A stretch of 7,604 nt of DNA, taken from contig CACWYF010000160.1 in the NCBI GenBank assembly GCA_902765035.1, positions 1 to 7,604 on the forward strand. Direction: 5' to 3'. The DNA is from an uncultured Eubacteriales bacterium (GTDB lineage Bacteria > Bacillota > Clostridia > Peptostreptococcales > Anaerovoracaceae). A model generated the notes under the pieces. That model saw nothing but the letters and a program-made list of their open reading frames with translations. It was not told the origin of the DNA and did not search any database. Shown piece by piece: positions 1 to 5,924 of the stretch. Each line of letters opens with the position of its first letter. Position 1 is the stretch's first letter. Made by a program: the position numbers and the translations under genes.

Positions 1-1
1 C

Positions 2-97
2 TTTGTTATCGATCCTACGCTGGTGCGCGGTTTGGATTATTATACGAGAACTGCTTTTGAAATCCAGTACACGCCCCTGGGTGCCCAGAGCGCCGTA
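2..97 (+). pseudogene. hisS: internal fragment of histidyl-tRNA synthetase, cut off at both ends
   Basis: Frame 2 reads 32 residues beginning FVIDPTLVRGLDYYTRT and ending LGAQSAV. This contains the 'histidine A' signature (LVRGLDYY-TRT-FE) of histidyl-tRNA synthetase, which lines the histidine-binding pocket and attaches histidine to tRNA-His. In the family the next residues should be a glycine-rich GGRYDxL segment. Here the frame instead runs into sequence that is the antisense of a minus-strand lipoprotein gene from about base 98 on. The fragment is open at the left edge of the window, so the upstream part of hisS may lie outside. The frame stays open to 568, but everything after 97 is unrelated to HisRS, and a GTG at 23 would only give a composite product. 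Identity is very likely; whether the break is biological or an assembly artefact cannot be decided here. Confidence 0.85.
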
Positions 98-685
98 TTC
101 AGGCTTCTGGACCTTGACATAAGCCTCGGCAGTAGTCTTGTTCCCGCTGGAGTCGGTGGCAACAGCAGTGATCTTGTAGTTGCCTGCCTTGTCGAAATCC
201 AAGTCAGGTTTCTGAAGCTCAACTGTGACTTCGCCGCTGTTATCCTCCGCAGCAAACATATTGTCTATCTTCTCGTCTTCAATAGGAAGACCGGCAAAAG
301 TGCCCACACTTTCTGCTTTGGTGAAAACAGGCGGAACCTTATCTGTAATCGTGAAGGAGTACTGCCTGTACTGATGGCCGCAGTATCTGATGGTCAGCTT
401 GTGATCGCCCGGCATCGCCATGCCTGCTTCACGTATGTCCACGCCATCGAGGAGGAGCTCAGTGTTGTCAAGAACGAAAGCCTTGTCCTCTTCAGACATT
501 TCAGACAGATCCACGTATTCAGCAATATCCGGGGATATAGGTTCCCCGAGCTCCATTGTAAAGCTTGAGTATGAATACTTCGGATTGACCGGAAGATAAG
601 GCTTACATGAGGTAAGCATCAGACACATGGCTGATGCTGTGACAAGAAGCAGTAATTCGGTTATGAGTTTCTTTCGTGATATCAA
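2..685 (-). CDS. secreted lipoprotein with Ig-like repeats (C-terminus lost at a junction)
   Basis: The start is TTG at 685, nine bases after a GGAAGG ribosome binding site. No in-frame ATG or GTG lies close upstream. The protein opens with a positively charged n-region (ISRKK), a hydrophobic stretch and the lipobox LTSC, with Cys27 as the lipidation site, so it should be exported and anchored to the outer face of the membrane. Residues ~35-115 look like one beta-rich module ending YSFTITD. Residues ~118-193 form an Ig-like/cadherin-type module ending in the typical GNYKITAVATDSSGNKTTA pattern of Gram-positive surface proteins. Authentic sequence ends near codon 197 (base 95). The frame then continues without a stop through antisense hisS sequence to the window edge, so the normal C-terminal domain is missing. 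Ig modules like these often precede a catalytic cell-wall domain, but none is visible. A terminator lies just upstream of the start. Confidence 0.72.
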   Translation of the reverse strand, partial: MISRKKLITELLLLVTASAMCLMLTSCKPYLPVNPKYSYSSFTMELGEPISPDIAEYVDLSEMSEEDKAFVLDNTELLLDGVDIREAGMAMPGDHKLTIRYCGHQYRQYSFTITDKVPPVFTKAESVGTFAGLPIEDEKIDNMFAAEDNSGEVTVELQKPDLDFDKAGNYKITAVATDSSGNKTTAEAYVKVQKPEYGALGTQGRVLDFKSSSRIIIQTAHQRRIDNK

Positions 686-712
686 TGCGGAGTACCTTCC
701 GGAAATATGAAT

Positions 713-740
713 AAAAAAGCGGACCGTTACGGTCCGCTTT
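713..740 (-). terminator. intrinsic terminator downstream of the NhaC-family gene
   Basis: The arms at 716-726 and 730-740 are a perfect 11-bp inverted repeat (AAAGCGGACCG and its complement) around a 3-base loop. On the minus strand the stem is followed by a run of six T. It sits 101 bases after the transporter stop codon and 28 bases before the lipoprotein start. It can end the transporter mRNA, and could also act as an attenuator for the lipoprotein gene if that is transcribed from the TATAAT at 791-796. Confidence 0.88.
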
Positions 741-790
741 GTTGTCTGCAATGCTTCAGCGTTTTGCTCTGAAACATGACCGCTGAGAAC

Positions 791-796
791 ATTATA
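791..796 (-). promoter_or_regulatory. possible -10 element for the lipoprotein gene
   Basis: The minus strand carries a perfect TATAAT here, just downstream of the nhaC-family stop codon. A convincing -35 hexamer is not visible at 16-18 bases, so this is tentative. If used, RNA would start near 784 and the transcript would have to pass the terminator at 713-740 before reaching the TTG start at 685. Confidence 0.35.
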
Positions 797-840
797 GTAC
801 ATTTTGCATGAAAATTGTATAACGACGTGTAAAACTTACT

Positions 841-2397
841 TTACTTCTCGGAAGCTGTAAGTGCAGCTTCGTTGATCCTGTATGCACCCTTGCTGCTTCT
901 GAGGAAGAAGAGTGTTCCGATGAGGAGTACAACACCTACGATCAGAGGAATGACCGGGCTGATTGTGAATCCTGCGATCAGATAGGAGATCGTGGATACA
1001 GCAGCTACTGTGGTAGCATATGGCAGCTGAGTCGAAACGTGTGATACATGGTTGCAGTTAGCTCCTGCGGAAGCCATGATGGTTGTATCTGAAATAGGTG
1101 AGCAGTGGTCGCCATATACAGCACCAGCCATGCAGGCTGCGATGATCGGTGTTGCAAGCTCAGGGTGAGACTCGGTGATAGCAAGTCCGAGCGGGATCAG
1201 GATACCGAATGTTCCCCAGCTTGTTCCGGAAGCGAATGCCAGCACGCATGCGATGAGGAAGAGTGCTGCCGGGATGATTCCGACTGCAGCTCCCTGCATT
1301 CCTTCTACAAGGCCGCTTACGTAATCAGCAAGTCCGAGACTGTCTGTCATAGCCTTGAGAGACCATGCGAGAGTCAGGACGAGGATAGGCGGTACCATTG
1401 CCTGCATTCCTTCAGGGATGCAGCCCATGCAGTCCTTGAAGCTGATAGTGCGTCTGCACAGATAGTAAATAATGATGATGAAGAGTGCGATGAGACCTCC
1501 CATTGAGAGGCCTACGGAAGCATCTGAAGCGGAGAATGCTTCAACAAATCCTGTTCCGCCGAAGAATCCGCCTGTGTAAATCATTCCGAGTACGCAGCTT
1601 ACTACGAGCACGAGTACAGGGAATACCAGATCCATTACGACACCCTTGTCACTTCCGAGTTCTGCAGAATCTGCAGCCTTGGAGTTTGCATCCTCAACAG
1701 TGAACAGGTCGCCATTCTCAACTGCGTTCATCTCGAACTTTGACATTGTTGCATAGTCGAACTTCATGAAGATGAGTGCGAACATCATGATGATTGTGAA
1801 CAGTGCGTAGAAGTTGTAAGGGATGCATCTGATAAACAGTGAGATGCCTTCTCCTTCGCCTGCGAAGCTCGATACTGCAGCAGCCCATGATGATACAGGG
1901 GCGATGATGCAGACAGGAGCAGCTGTAGCGTCGATGATGTAAGCGAGCTTAGCTCTGGATACTCTGAACTCATCTGTAACAGGCTTCATTACTGAACCTA
2001 CTGTCAGGCAGTTGAAGTAGTCGTCTACGAAGATGATGATTCCGAGAATGACGGTAGCGACCTCAGCAGCTACACGGGATTTTACTTTCTTGAGAGCCCA
2101 GTCGCCGAATGCCTTGGAACCTCCGGAAAGGTTCATGAGAGCAACGATGATGCCGAGAACTACAAGGAAGATGAGGATACCGACGTTCCATGAGTCAGAC
2201 AGGGAAGCGATAAGTCCGTCCTGGAGGATGTGATTGACGATACCGTCAAAATCAGCTCCGGCATAGAGGACAGCTCCTGTCAGCACTCCGAGGAACAGCG
2301 AGCTGTATACTTCCTTGGTTACGAGTGCAAGGACGATAGCGATGAGCGGCGGGAGTGCTGCCCATGCAGTTGCGTATAAAGCAGGTACATAATCCAT
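841..2397 (-). CDS. NhaC-family antiporter-type permease, probable lysine transporter
   Basis: This 518-residue polytopic membrane protein has about 11-12 hydrophobic segments and one long hydrophilic loop at ~215-255. Conserved NhaC-type stretches are FVDDYFNCLTVGSVMKPVTD (~123-142), the following IIDATAAPVCIIAPVSSWAA (~154-173), FASGTSWGTFGILIPLG (~388-404) and YGDHCSPISDTTIMASAGAN (~428-447). Family members exchange Na+ with H+ or carry organic substrates; sequence alone does not say which. The leader decides: the mRNA begins with a lysine riboswitch and its terminator, and the NhaC-family proteins found behind this riboswitch are predicted lysine transporters (LysW type). Lysine uptake is therefore the best functional inference. 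The ATG at 2397 follows an SD GGAGGT by six bases. The gene appears monocistronic, with a strong terminator at 713-740. Family assignment is firm; substrate is inferred. Confidence 0.92.
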   Translation of the reverse strand: MDYVPALYATAWAALPPLIAIVLALVTKEVYSSLFLGVLTGAVLYAGADFDGIVNHILQDGLIASLSDSWNVGILIFLVVLGIIVALMNLSGGSKAFGDWALKKVKSRVAAEVATVILGIIIFVDDYFNCLTVGSVMKPVTDEFRVSRAKLAYIIDATAAPVCIIAPVSSWAAAVSSFAGEGEGISLFIRCIPYNFYALFTIIMMFALIFMKFDYATMSKFEMNAVENGDLFTVEDANSKAADSAELGSDKGVVMDLVFPVLVLVVSCVLGMIYTGGFFGGTGFVEAFSASDASVGLSMGGLIALFIIIIYYLCRRTISFKDCMGCIPEGMQAMVPPILVLTLAWSLKAMTDSLGLADYVSGLVEGMQGAAVGIIPAALFLIACVLAFASGTSWGTFGILIPLGLAITESHPELATPIIAACMAGAVYGDHCSPISDTTIMASAGANCNHVSHVSTQLPYATTVAAVSTISYLIAGFTISPVIPLIVGVVLLIGTLFFLRSSKGAYRINEAALTASEK

Positions 2398-2429
2398 ACA
2401 ATTACCTCCGATTCATATAATACCCTGCG

Positions 2430-2444
2430 CGGTCCGGGGGACCG
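2430..2444 (-). promoter_or_regulatory. small GC-rich hairpin between riboswitch terminator and start codon
   Basis: CGGTCC, a three-base loop and GGACCG form a perfect 6-bp stem in the nhaC-family 5' UTR, after the U-run of the riboswitch terminator and about 20 bases before the SD. It lacks its own T-tail, so it is not a terminator. It could protect the mRNA end or be incidental. The same CGGTCC/GGACCG core occurs in the terminator at the other end of the gene. Confidence 0.4.
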
Positions 2445-2448
2445 TTCT

Positions 2449-2490
2449 AAATAAAAAATCCATGAATAACGCTTGAAACGTGCCATGGAT
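2449..2490 (-). terminator. riboswitch-controlled intrinsic terminator (lysine OFF switch)
   Basis: On the minus strand ATCCATG (2490-2484) pairs with CATGGAT (2464-2458), with a partly paired interior (ACG/CGT), followed by TTTTTTATTT. The 5' arm can alternatively pair upstream: GGAT just after the aptamer with ATCC, and CATG at 2519-2516 with CATG of the terminator arm. This gives a plausible antiterminator that uses the 3' edge of the aptamer's closing stem. That is the expected arrangement of a lysine riboswitch: with ligand, P1 forms and the terminator folds; without ligand, the antiterminator allows transcription of the transporter gene. Confidence 0.85.
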
Positions 2491-2513
2491 CAGATAATCT
2501 ATTTCATCCTTAT

Positions 2514-2680
2514 ACCATGATAGCGCTCCACTTGCGTGACAGTACGCCGCATCTTATTACGGCGTCCCAGAATGCCGGACCGGGAAGTCCATGCACTCTT
2601 CGGCGGATCATCCTTTCGGCATCTGCATTCCCATGCGTCTGATGAAGCCTACTTATAATCTCCGCAACCTCTATCGGGTC
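2514..2680 (-). ncRNA. lysine riboswitch (L box) aptamer
   Basis: Read on the minus strand, the hallmarks of the lysine aptamer occur in order. GATAGAGGTTGCGG (2675-2662) is followed by an AAGTAGGC segment, then GCCGAAAGGATGATCCGCCG with AAG (2620-2598), and finally CTGTCAC-GCAA-GTGGAGCGCTATC. GATAG and CTATC (2523-2519) close P1. P2 ends in a GCAT-GGGA-ATGC hairpin. P3 is AGAGTGC paired with GCATTCT, capped by GGAC-TTCCC-GGTCC. P4 is ACGCCG/CGGCGT. P5 is CAC/GTG with a GCAA tetraloop. The P2 loop GGGAA (2632-2628) is complementary to the P3 loop TTCCC (2586-2582), reproducing the kissing-loop contact of this class. The length (~160) matches the family. It controls the NhaC-family gene through the terminator at 2449-2490. 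Confidence 0.93.
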
Positions 2681-2742
2681 AGGTGTTATTCAGTTGGACA
2701 GGCGGCGTCTGGCTCAAAGCCTTCTGCCATATAACTTTTCAA

Positions 2743-2771
2743 ATGATAAAGTTATTCAGGAATTAAGTCAA
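2743..2771 (-). promoter_or_regulatory. sigma-A-type promoter of the lysine riboswitch/transporter transcript
   Basis: On the minus strand TTGACT (2771-2766), a 17-base spacer and TATCAT (2748-2743) match the housekeeping consensus. Transcription should start near 2736, about 60 bases before the aptamer. The -10 lies inside an inverted repeat, ATAACTTT and AAAGTTAT separated by nine bases (about 2730-2755), which could be an operator or chance AT-rich symmetry. Confidence 0.75.
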
Positions 2772-2911
2772 GGCAATATTGTGTAAAAATACAAAAACTA
2801 TCATTAATATTACAAAAAATGCATTTTGCCGGGTGATAATTCAGCGGTATATGTTTTGCCTGACATCTAACGTTCGGTTTGAAAAAGACAGTACTTCATA
2901 CAGGACTGTGG

Positions 2912-2920
2912 TGATATAAT
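2912..2920 (+). promoter_or_regulatory. extended -10 promoter of the pentapeptide-repeat gene
   Basis: TGATATAAT is a perfect extended -10 (TG-N-TATAAT), giving a predicted start near 2927 and a 5' UTR of about 50 bases. The -35 at 17 bases (TACTTC) is weak, which is tolerated with an extended -10. Bases 2776-2911 upstream hold no gene or structure that I can support. Confidence 0.6.
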
Positions 2921-2975
2921 TACACAGGACAAAAGATACGGGACGGAGATAGCAGTATCGGAAAGGGATCAATCA

Positions 2976-3785
2976 ATGAATTTCAGCCAGTCGGAAACGG
3001 ATTTCATAAGGGATGCAGAGGCATATGTGCCTATAGATGAAAGTCTGAAGCCTGTAATAGAGTCAGCTGATGAACTTAAAAAGCTGCTTGATGAGAGAAG
3101 GACAGCTGCCGGGGCATCCGGTGAGATGCCTGATTTCATGCATACCAAATTCATCGGGCTCGATCTTGCCGGATGGGATATGACAGGGCTCAACCTCAGA
3201 CGCACGACTTTTGACGGATGCAATCTGAACGGAACTGACTTCAGCGGGTCCGACATGGATCATGTTGCTTTCTATAATAATGACCTGCGCAACATGAAGC
3301 TCTGCGGCTGCAAGGCAAGGGGCTGCAGCTTCAGATTCCAGGACATGACAGGCATCGATCTCTCCGGAGCCAACATATACGCTTCGGTGCTTGAGGATGC
3401 GATCAATCAGGACAAGGTCATCATTGATGACGATACCCAGTGGTACAGGATGCGCTGCCCTGAATACGGCAAGCCGTTCATTGCATGGAAGTGCTGCACC
3501 GATCTCCGTGTCGTCATGATGCTGGTGCCTGCTGATGCCAAGCGCTGCATGGCCACGATGGAGACCGGCAGGGTATCCAAGGTCAAGGTCCTCAAGATCA
3601 CAAGCATAGACGAGAGCGAGAACTACACATGGGCACAGTCCACGGTAGATGCCGATTTCTACTACGAAGTCGGAAAATGGCTCGAGCCTGCCAACGGATT
3701 CCAGGAGGACAGATGGAAGGATTCATCCCCGGGCATCCACTTTTTCCTCGATAGAGAACAGTGTGTTGCCTACCAGTCGAAGTAA
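2976..3785 (+). CDS. pentapeptide-repeat protein with C-terminal DUF5758-like domain
   Basis: 269 residues, no signal peptide or membrane segment, so probably cytoplasmic. Residues ~1-45 form an acidic helical leader. Residues ~55-137 hold tandem pentapeptide repeats of the A(D/N)LxX kind, visible as GLDLAGWDMTGLNLRRTTF, FDGCNLNGTDFSGSDMDHVAF and IDLSGANI, long enough for about four turns of a right-handed quadrilateral beta-helix. Residues ~155-267 form a separate domain beginning FIAWKC, with PADAKRC, RVSKVKVL and the ending PGIHFFLDREQCVAY. This resembles the DUF5758 domain found after pentapeptide repeats in Firmicutes. The biochemical role of the family is not established. The ATG at 2976 follows AAAGGG by eight bases; the gene ends in tandem TAA codons and has its own promoter and terminator, so it is monocistronic. 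Domain identification is from memory of the family pattern. Confidence 0.85.
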   Translation: MNFSQSETDFIRDAEAYVPIDESLKPVIESADELKKLLDERRTAAGASGEMPDFMHTKFIGLDLAGWDMTGLNLRRTTFDGCNLNGTDFSGSDMDHVAFYNNDLRNMKLCGCKARGCSFRFQDMTGIDLSGANIYASVLEDAINQDKVIIDDDTQWYRMRCPEYGKPFIAWKCCTDLRVVMMLVPADAKRCMATMETGRVSKVKVLKITSIDESENYTWAQSTVDADFYYEVGKWLEPANGFQEDRWKDSSPGIHFFLDREQCVAYQSK

Positions 3786-3788
3786 TAA

Positions 3789-3814
3789 ACACAGTCTCTA
3801 CACACAGTCTCTAC
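3789..3814 (+). repeat. perfect 13-bp tandem duplication
   Basis: ACACAGTCTCTAC occurs twice head-to-tail (3789-3801 and 3802-3814), immediately after the tandem stop codons of the pentapeptide-repeat gene. It probably arose by replication slippage in the 3' UTR. No function is apparent. Confidence 0.9.
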
Positions 3815-3844
3815 AGAAGGTAGAATGACCGCATCAAAAGTAAT

Positions 3845-3875
3845 CGCCCGTTCACCGCGAATGGGCGGTTTTTTG
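3845..3875 (+). terminator. intrinsic terminator of the pentapeptide-repeat gene
   Basis: CGCCCGTTC pairs with GAATGGGCG (one G-T wobble) around the loop ACCGC, followed by a T-run at 3869-3874. It sits about 60 bases after the stop codon and insulates the downstream ior operon. Confidence 0.88.
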
Positions 3876-3919
3876 GGCTTTAACGGGCCTTGCAACACAC
3901 AAATAACACTTACTTTGCA

Positions 3920-3948
3920 TTGAATCAGAAACAAGTTAGTAGTATAAT
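3920..3948 (+). promoter_or_regulatory. sigma-A-type promoter of the iorAB operon
   Basis: TTGAAT (3920-3925), a 17-base spacer and a perfect TATAAT (3943-3948) predict a transcript start near 3955. This leaves a 5' untranslated leader of about 180 bases before the iorA start codon, which is unusually long and contains the structured RNA listed separately. Confidence 0.8.
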
Positions 3949-3973
3949 TAACACGCTAATAAGATAATGTAAT

Positions 3974-4084
3974 CCCCTAATTACGTGGCGCTTCGAGATC
4001 TGTCCTGATTTCCCTGCAGATGGCACTCTGTGCCGGCTCACAGCAGATTAGGATAGTGTGAGAGGCGTTTTGTTATGGGGAAAT
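3974..4084 (+). ncRNA. candidate structured leader RNA (possible riboswitch) of iorAB
   Basis: The iorA leader can fold into an outer stem enclosing three hairpins. P1a pairs CCCCTAAT (3974-3981) with GTTA-T-GGGG (4072-4080, one bulge). P1b pairs GGCGCTTC (3987-3994) with GAGGCGTT (4062-4069, three wobbles). Inside are P2 ATCTG/CAGAT (3998-4002/4017-4021), P3 GGCAC-TCT-GTGCC (4022-4034) and P4 CTCACA/TGTGAG (4037-4042/4057-4062). P2 and P4 both carry 14-base loops. P2-loop TCCTGAT (4003-4009) complements P4-loop ATTAGGA (4047-4053) over seven positions with one wobble. ATTTCCC in the P2 loop (4008-4014) can also pair with GGGAAAT (4078-4084), competing with P1a. No terminator follows, so control would act on translation. 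It lacks the TPP, T-box, SAM, cobalamin, FMN, glycine and lysine signatures I know. The fold was made by eye. Confidence 0.5.
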
Positions 4085-4121
4085 GATGGCGTAAGGGCAT
4101 TTATACATTATTGTATTGTAA

Positions 4122-4127
4122 GGGAGG
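4122..4127 (+). promoter_or_regulatory. ribosome binding site of iorA
   Basis: GGGAGG followed by TAATGATTT places the strong Shine-Dalgarno nine bases before the ATG at 4137 and fixes the start. It lies about 40 bases after the structured leader and could be masked by partial pairing of AGGGA (4121-4125) with TCCCT in the P2 loop (4011-4015). Confidence 0.8.
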
Positions 4128-4136
4128 TAATGATTT

Positions 4137-5924
4137 ATGAAAGTAATCATGTCCGGTAACGAAGCTATCGCCCGCGGTGCATATGAAGGCGGCGCAAGAT
4201 TTGCTTCGGCATATCCGGGAACACCTAGTACAGAGATCCTCGAGAACATGCCTCAGTACGGTGAATCCGTATATTCAGAGTGGGCACCTAACGAGAAGGT
4301 CGCTACAGAAGCTGCAATCGGAGCTTCCATCGCAGGCGTAAGATCATTCTGTGCTATGAAGCACGTTGGTATGAACGTAGCTGCAGACCCTATCTACACA
4401 TTCGCATACACCGGAGTTACCGGCGGATTCGTAATGGTAGTAGCAGACGATCCGGGACAGCACAGTTCACAGAACGAGCAGGACAACAGGAACCAGGCCA
4501 AGGCAGCAAGACTTCTCATGCTGGAGCCGTCTGATTCCCAGGAGGCTCATGATTTCATGAAGAAGGCTTTCGCTCTGTCTGAGAAGATGGATATGCCTGT
4601 TCTCATGCACGTCACAACAAGAGTTTGCCACTCCAAGGGCATTGTAGAACTCGGTGACAGAGTTGAGGCAGACGTTCCTGATTATGAACCTAAGATCAAG
4701 AAGTATGTAACAGCTCCTGCTAATGCTAAGGTCCTCAGAAAGACCCTCGAAGAGAGAGTAGAAGCTGCAAGAGCATATGCTAATGACTGTGAATTCAACA
4801 GAGTTGAGATGCACGACACCAAGATCGGTGTTGTAACATCCGGTGTTTCCTATCAGTATGCAAGAGAGACATTCGGCGACAATGCTTCATACCTGAAGCT
4901 GGGCCTGACATTCCCTCTGCCATATGACCTGATGAAGGATTTCTGCAGCAAGGTAGACAAGGTCTATGTTGTTGAAGAGATGGATCCTTATCTGGAAGAG
5001 CACCTCAAGATGCTCGGTATCGAGTGCCTCGGCAAGGACGTAATTCCTCACTATGACGAGCTGAACACAGATATCGTACGCAAGGCATTCCTCGGCGTTG
5101 AGCCTGAGACATACACAACAGACATGCAGACAGTCGTAAGACCTCCTGCACTCTGCGCAGGCTGCCCTCACAGAGGACTGTTCTACTGCCTCTCCAAGAG
5201 AGAGAAGAAGGATCATATCATGATCACCGGAGATATCGGCTGCTACACACTCGGTATGGCTGCTCCGCTTAACGCTCTGCACTCCTGCATCTGCATGGGC
5301 GCATCCCTCTCACAGGGACATGGCGCAAGCATCGCTCTTCGTGATGCCGGCAAGAAGACCAAGGTTGTCAGCGTAATCGGTGACTCCACATTCTTCCACA
5401 CAGGCGTTAACTCACTGATGGATGCTGTATACAACAGTGGCAGCAACCTGTCCATCATCCTCGACAACAGAATCACAGGAATGACAGGACATCAGCAGAA
5501 CCCTGGCACAGGATACACTCTCATGGGCAAGGAAGCTCCTGAGGTAGATATCCCTGCACTCTGCAAGGCTATTGGAGTCAAAGCAGAGAATATCAAGACC
5601 GTCAACCCTAACCACCTCGATGAGGTTGAAGCTGCACTTGATGAGCTCCTGGGCAAGGACGAGCCTACAGTACTCATCACAAGATGGCCGTGCGTACTGA
5701 AGAAGTTCAGCCAGCAGGATCTCGACGAGTTCCCGACACTGCACAAGACACAGTGCAAGATCGATCAGGACAAGTGCAAGAACTGCAAGATGTGCGTCAA
5801 GACAGGATGCCCTGCACTGATCTCCACCAAGGAGAAGGTAGTCATCGACTACACAAGCTGCAACGGCTGCACAGTCTGCAAGCAGGTTTGCCCATTCAAG
5901 GCTATTGAGGAGGTGACAAGATAA
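4137..5924 (+). CDS. iorA: indolepyruvate:ferredoxin oxidoreductase, alpha subunit
   Basis: With IorB this cytoplasmic enzyme oxidatively decarboxylates aryl pyruvates (indolepyruvate, phenylpyruvate, hydroxyphenylpyruvate) made by transamination of aromatic amino acids. It forms the aryl-acetyl-CoA and reduces ferredoxin. The 595 residues show the family order. An N-terminal pyrimidine-binding-type domain carries SAYPGTPSTE (~24-33) and MKHVGMNVAADP (~74-85). A linker/transketolase-C-like region spans ~225-320. The TPP-binding domain has CAGCPHRG (340-347), GDIGCY (365-370) and the GDS...DN motif (415-444). A C-terminal 2x[4Fe-4S] ferredoxin domain has Cys547/550/553/558 and Cys575/578/581/585, each ending in CP. 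Length and motifs are complete. It overlaps iorB by one base, so the two are translationally coupled. Substrate preference among aryl pyruvates cannot be told from sequence. The gene is preceded by a long structured leader. Confidence 0.95.
   Translation: MKVIMSGNEAIARGAYEGGARFASAYPGTPSTEILENMPQYGESVYSEWAPNEKVATEAAIGASIAGVRSFCAMKHVGMNVAADPIYTFAYTGVTGGFVMVVADDPGQHSSQNEQDNRNQAKAARLLMLEPSDSQEAHDFMKKAFALSEKMDMPVLMHVTTRVCHSKGIVELGDRVEADVPDYEPKIKKYVTAPANAKVLRKTLEERVEAARAYANDCEFNRVEMHDTKIGVVTSGVSYQYARETFGDNASYLKLGLTFPLPYDLMKDFCSKVDKVYVVEEMDPYLEEHLKMLGIECLGKDVIPHYDELNTDIVRKAFLGVEPETYTTDMQTVVRPPALCAGCPHRGLFYCLSKREKKDHIMITGDIGCYTLGMAAPLNALHSCICMGASLSQGHGASIALRDAGKKTKVVSVIGDSTFFHTGVNSLMDAVYNSGSNLSIILDNRITGMTGHQQNPGTGYTLMGKEAPEVDIPALCKAIGVKAENIKTVNPNHLDEVEAALDELLGKDEPTVLITRWPCVLKKFSQQDLDEFPTLHKTQCKIDQDKCKNCKMCVKTGCPALISTKEKVVIDYTSCNGCTVCKQVCPFKAIEEVTR

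Noticed and set aside
23..568. Plus-strand open frame of 181 codons starting at GTG 23
   Set aside because: Only the first ~25 residues are real (hisS). The rest is the antisense of the Ig-domain lipoprotein gene, which has a signal peptide, lipobox and RBS on the minus strand.
2776..2911. AT-rich stretch between the two divergent promoters
   Set aside because: I looked for a small gene, tRNA or second RNA element and found no supported reading frame with RBS and no stable hairpin with a T-tail.
3955..4136. TPP riboswitch or T-box in the iorA leader
   Set aside because: IorA uses TPP, so a thi-box was considered. However, the CTGAGA and ACCTGATC-type TPP core is absent, as are the T-box AGGGTGGNACCGCG segment and AGTA-type specifier loop.
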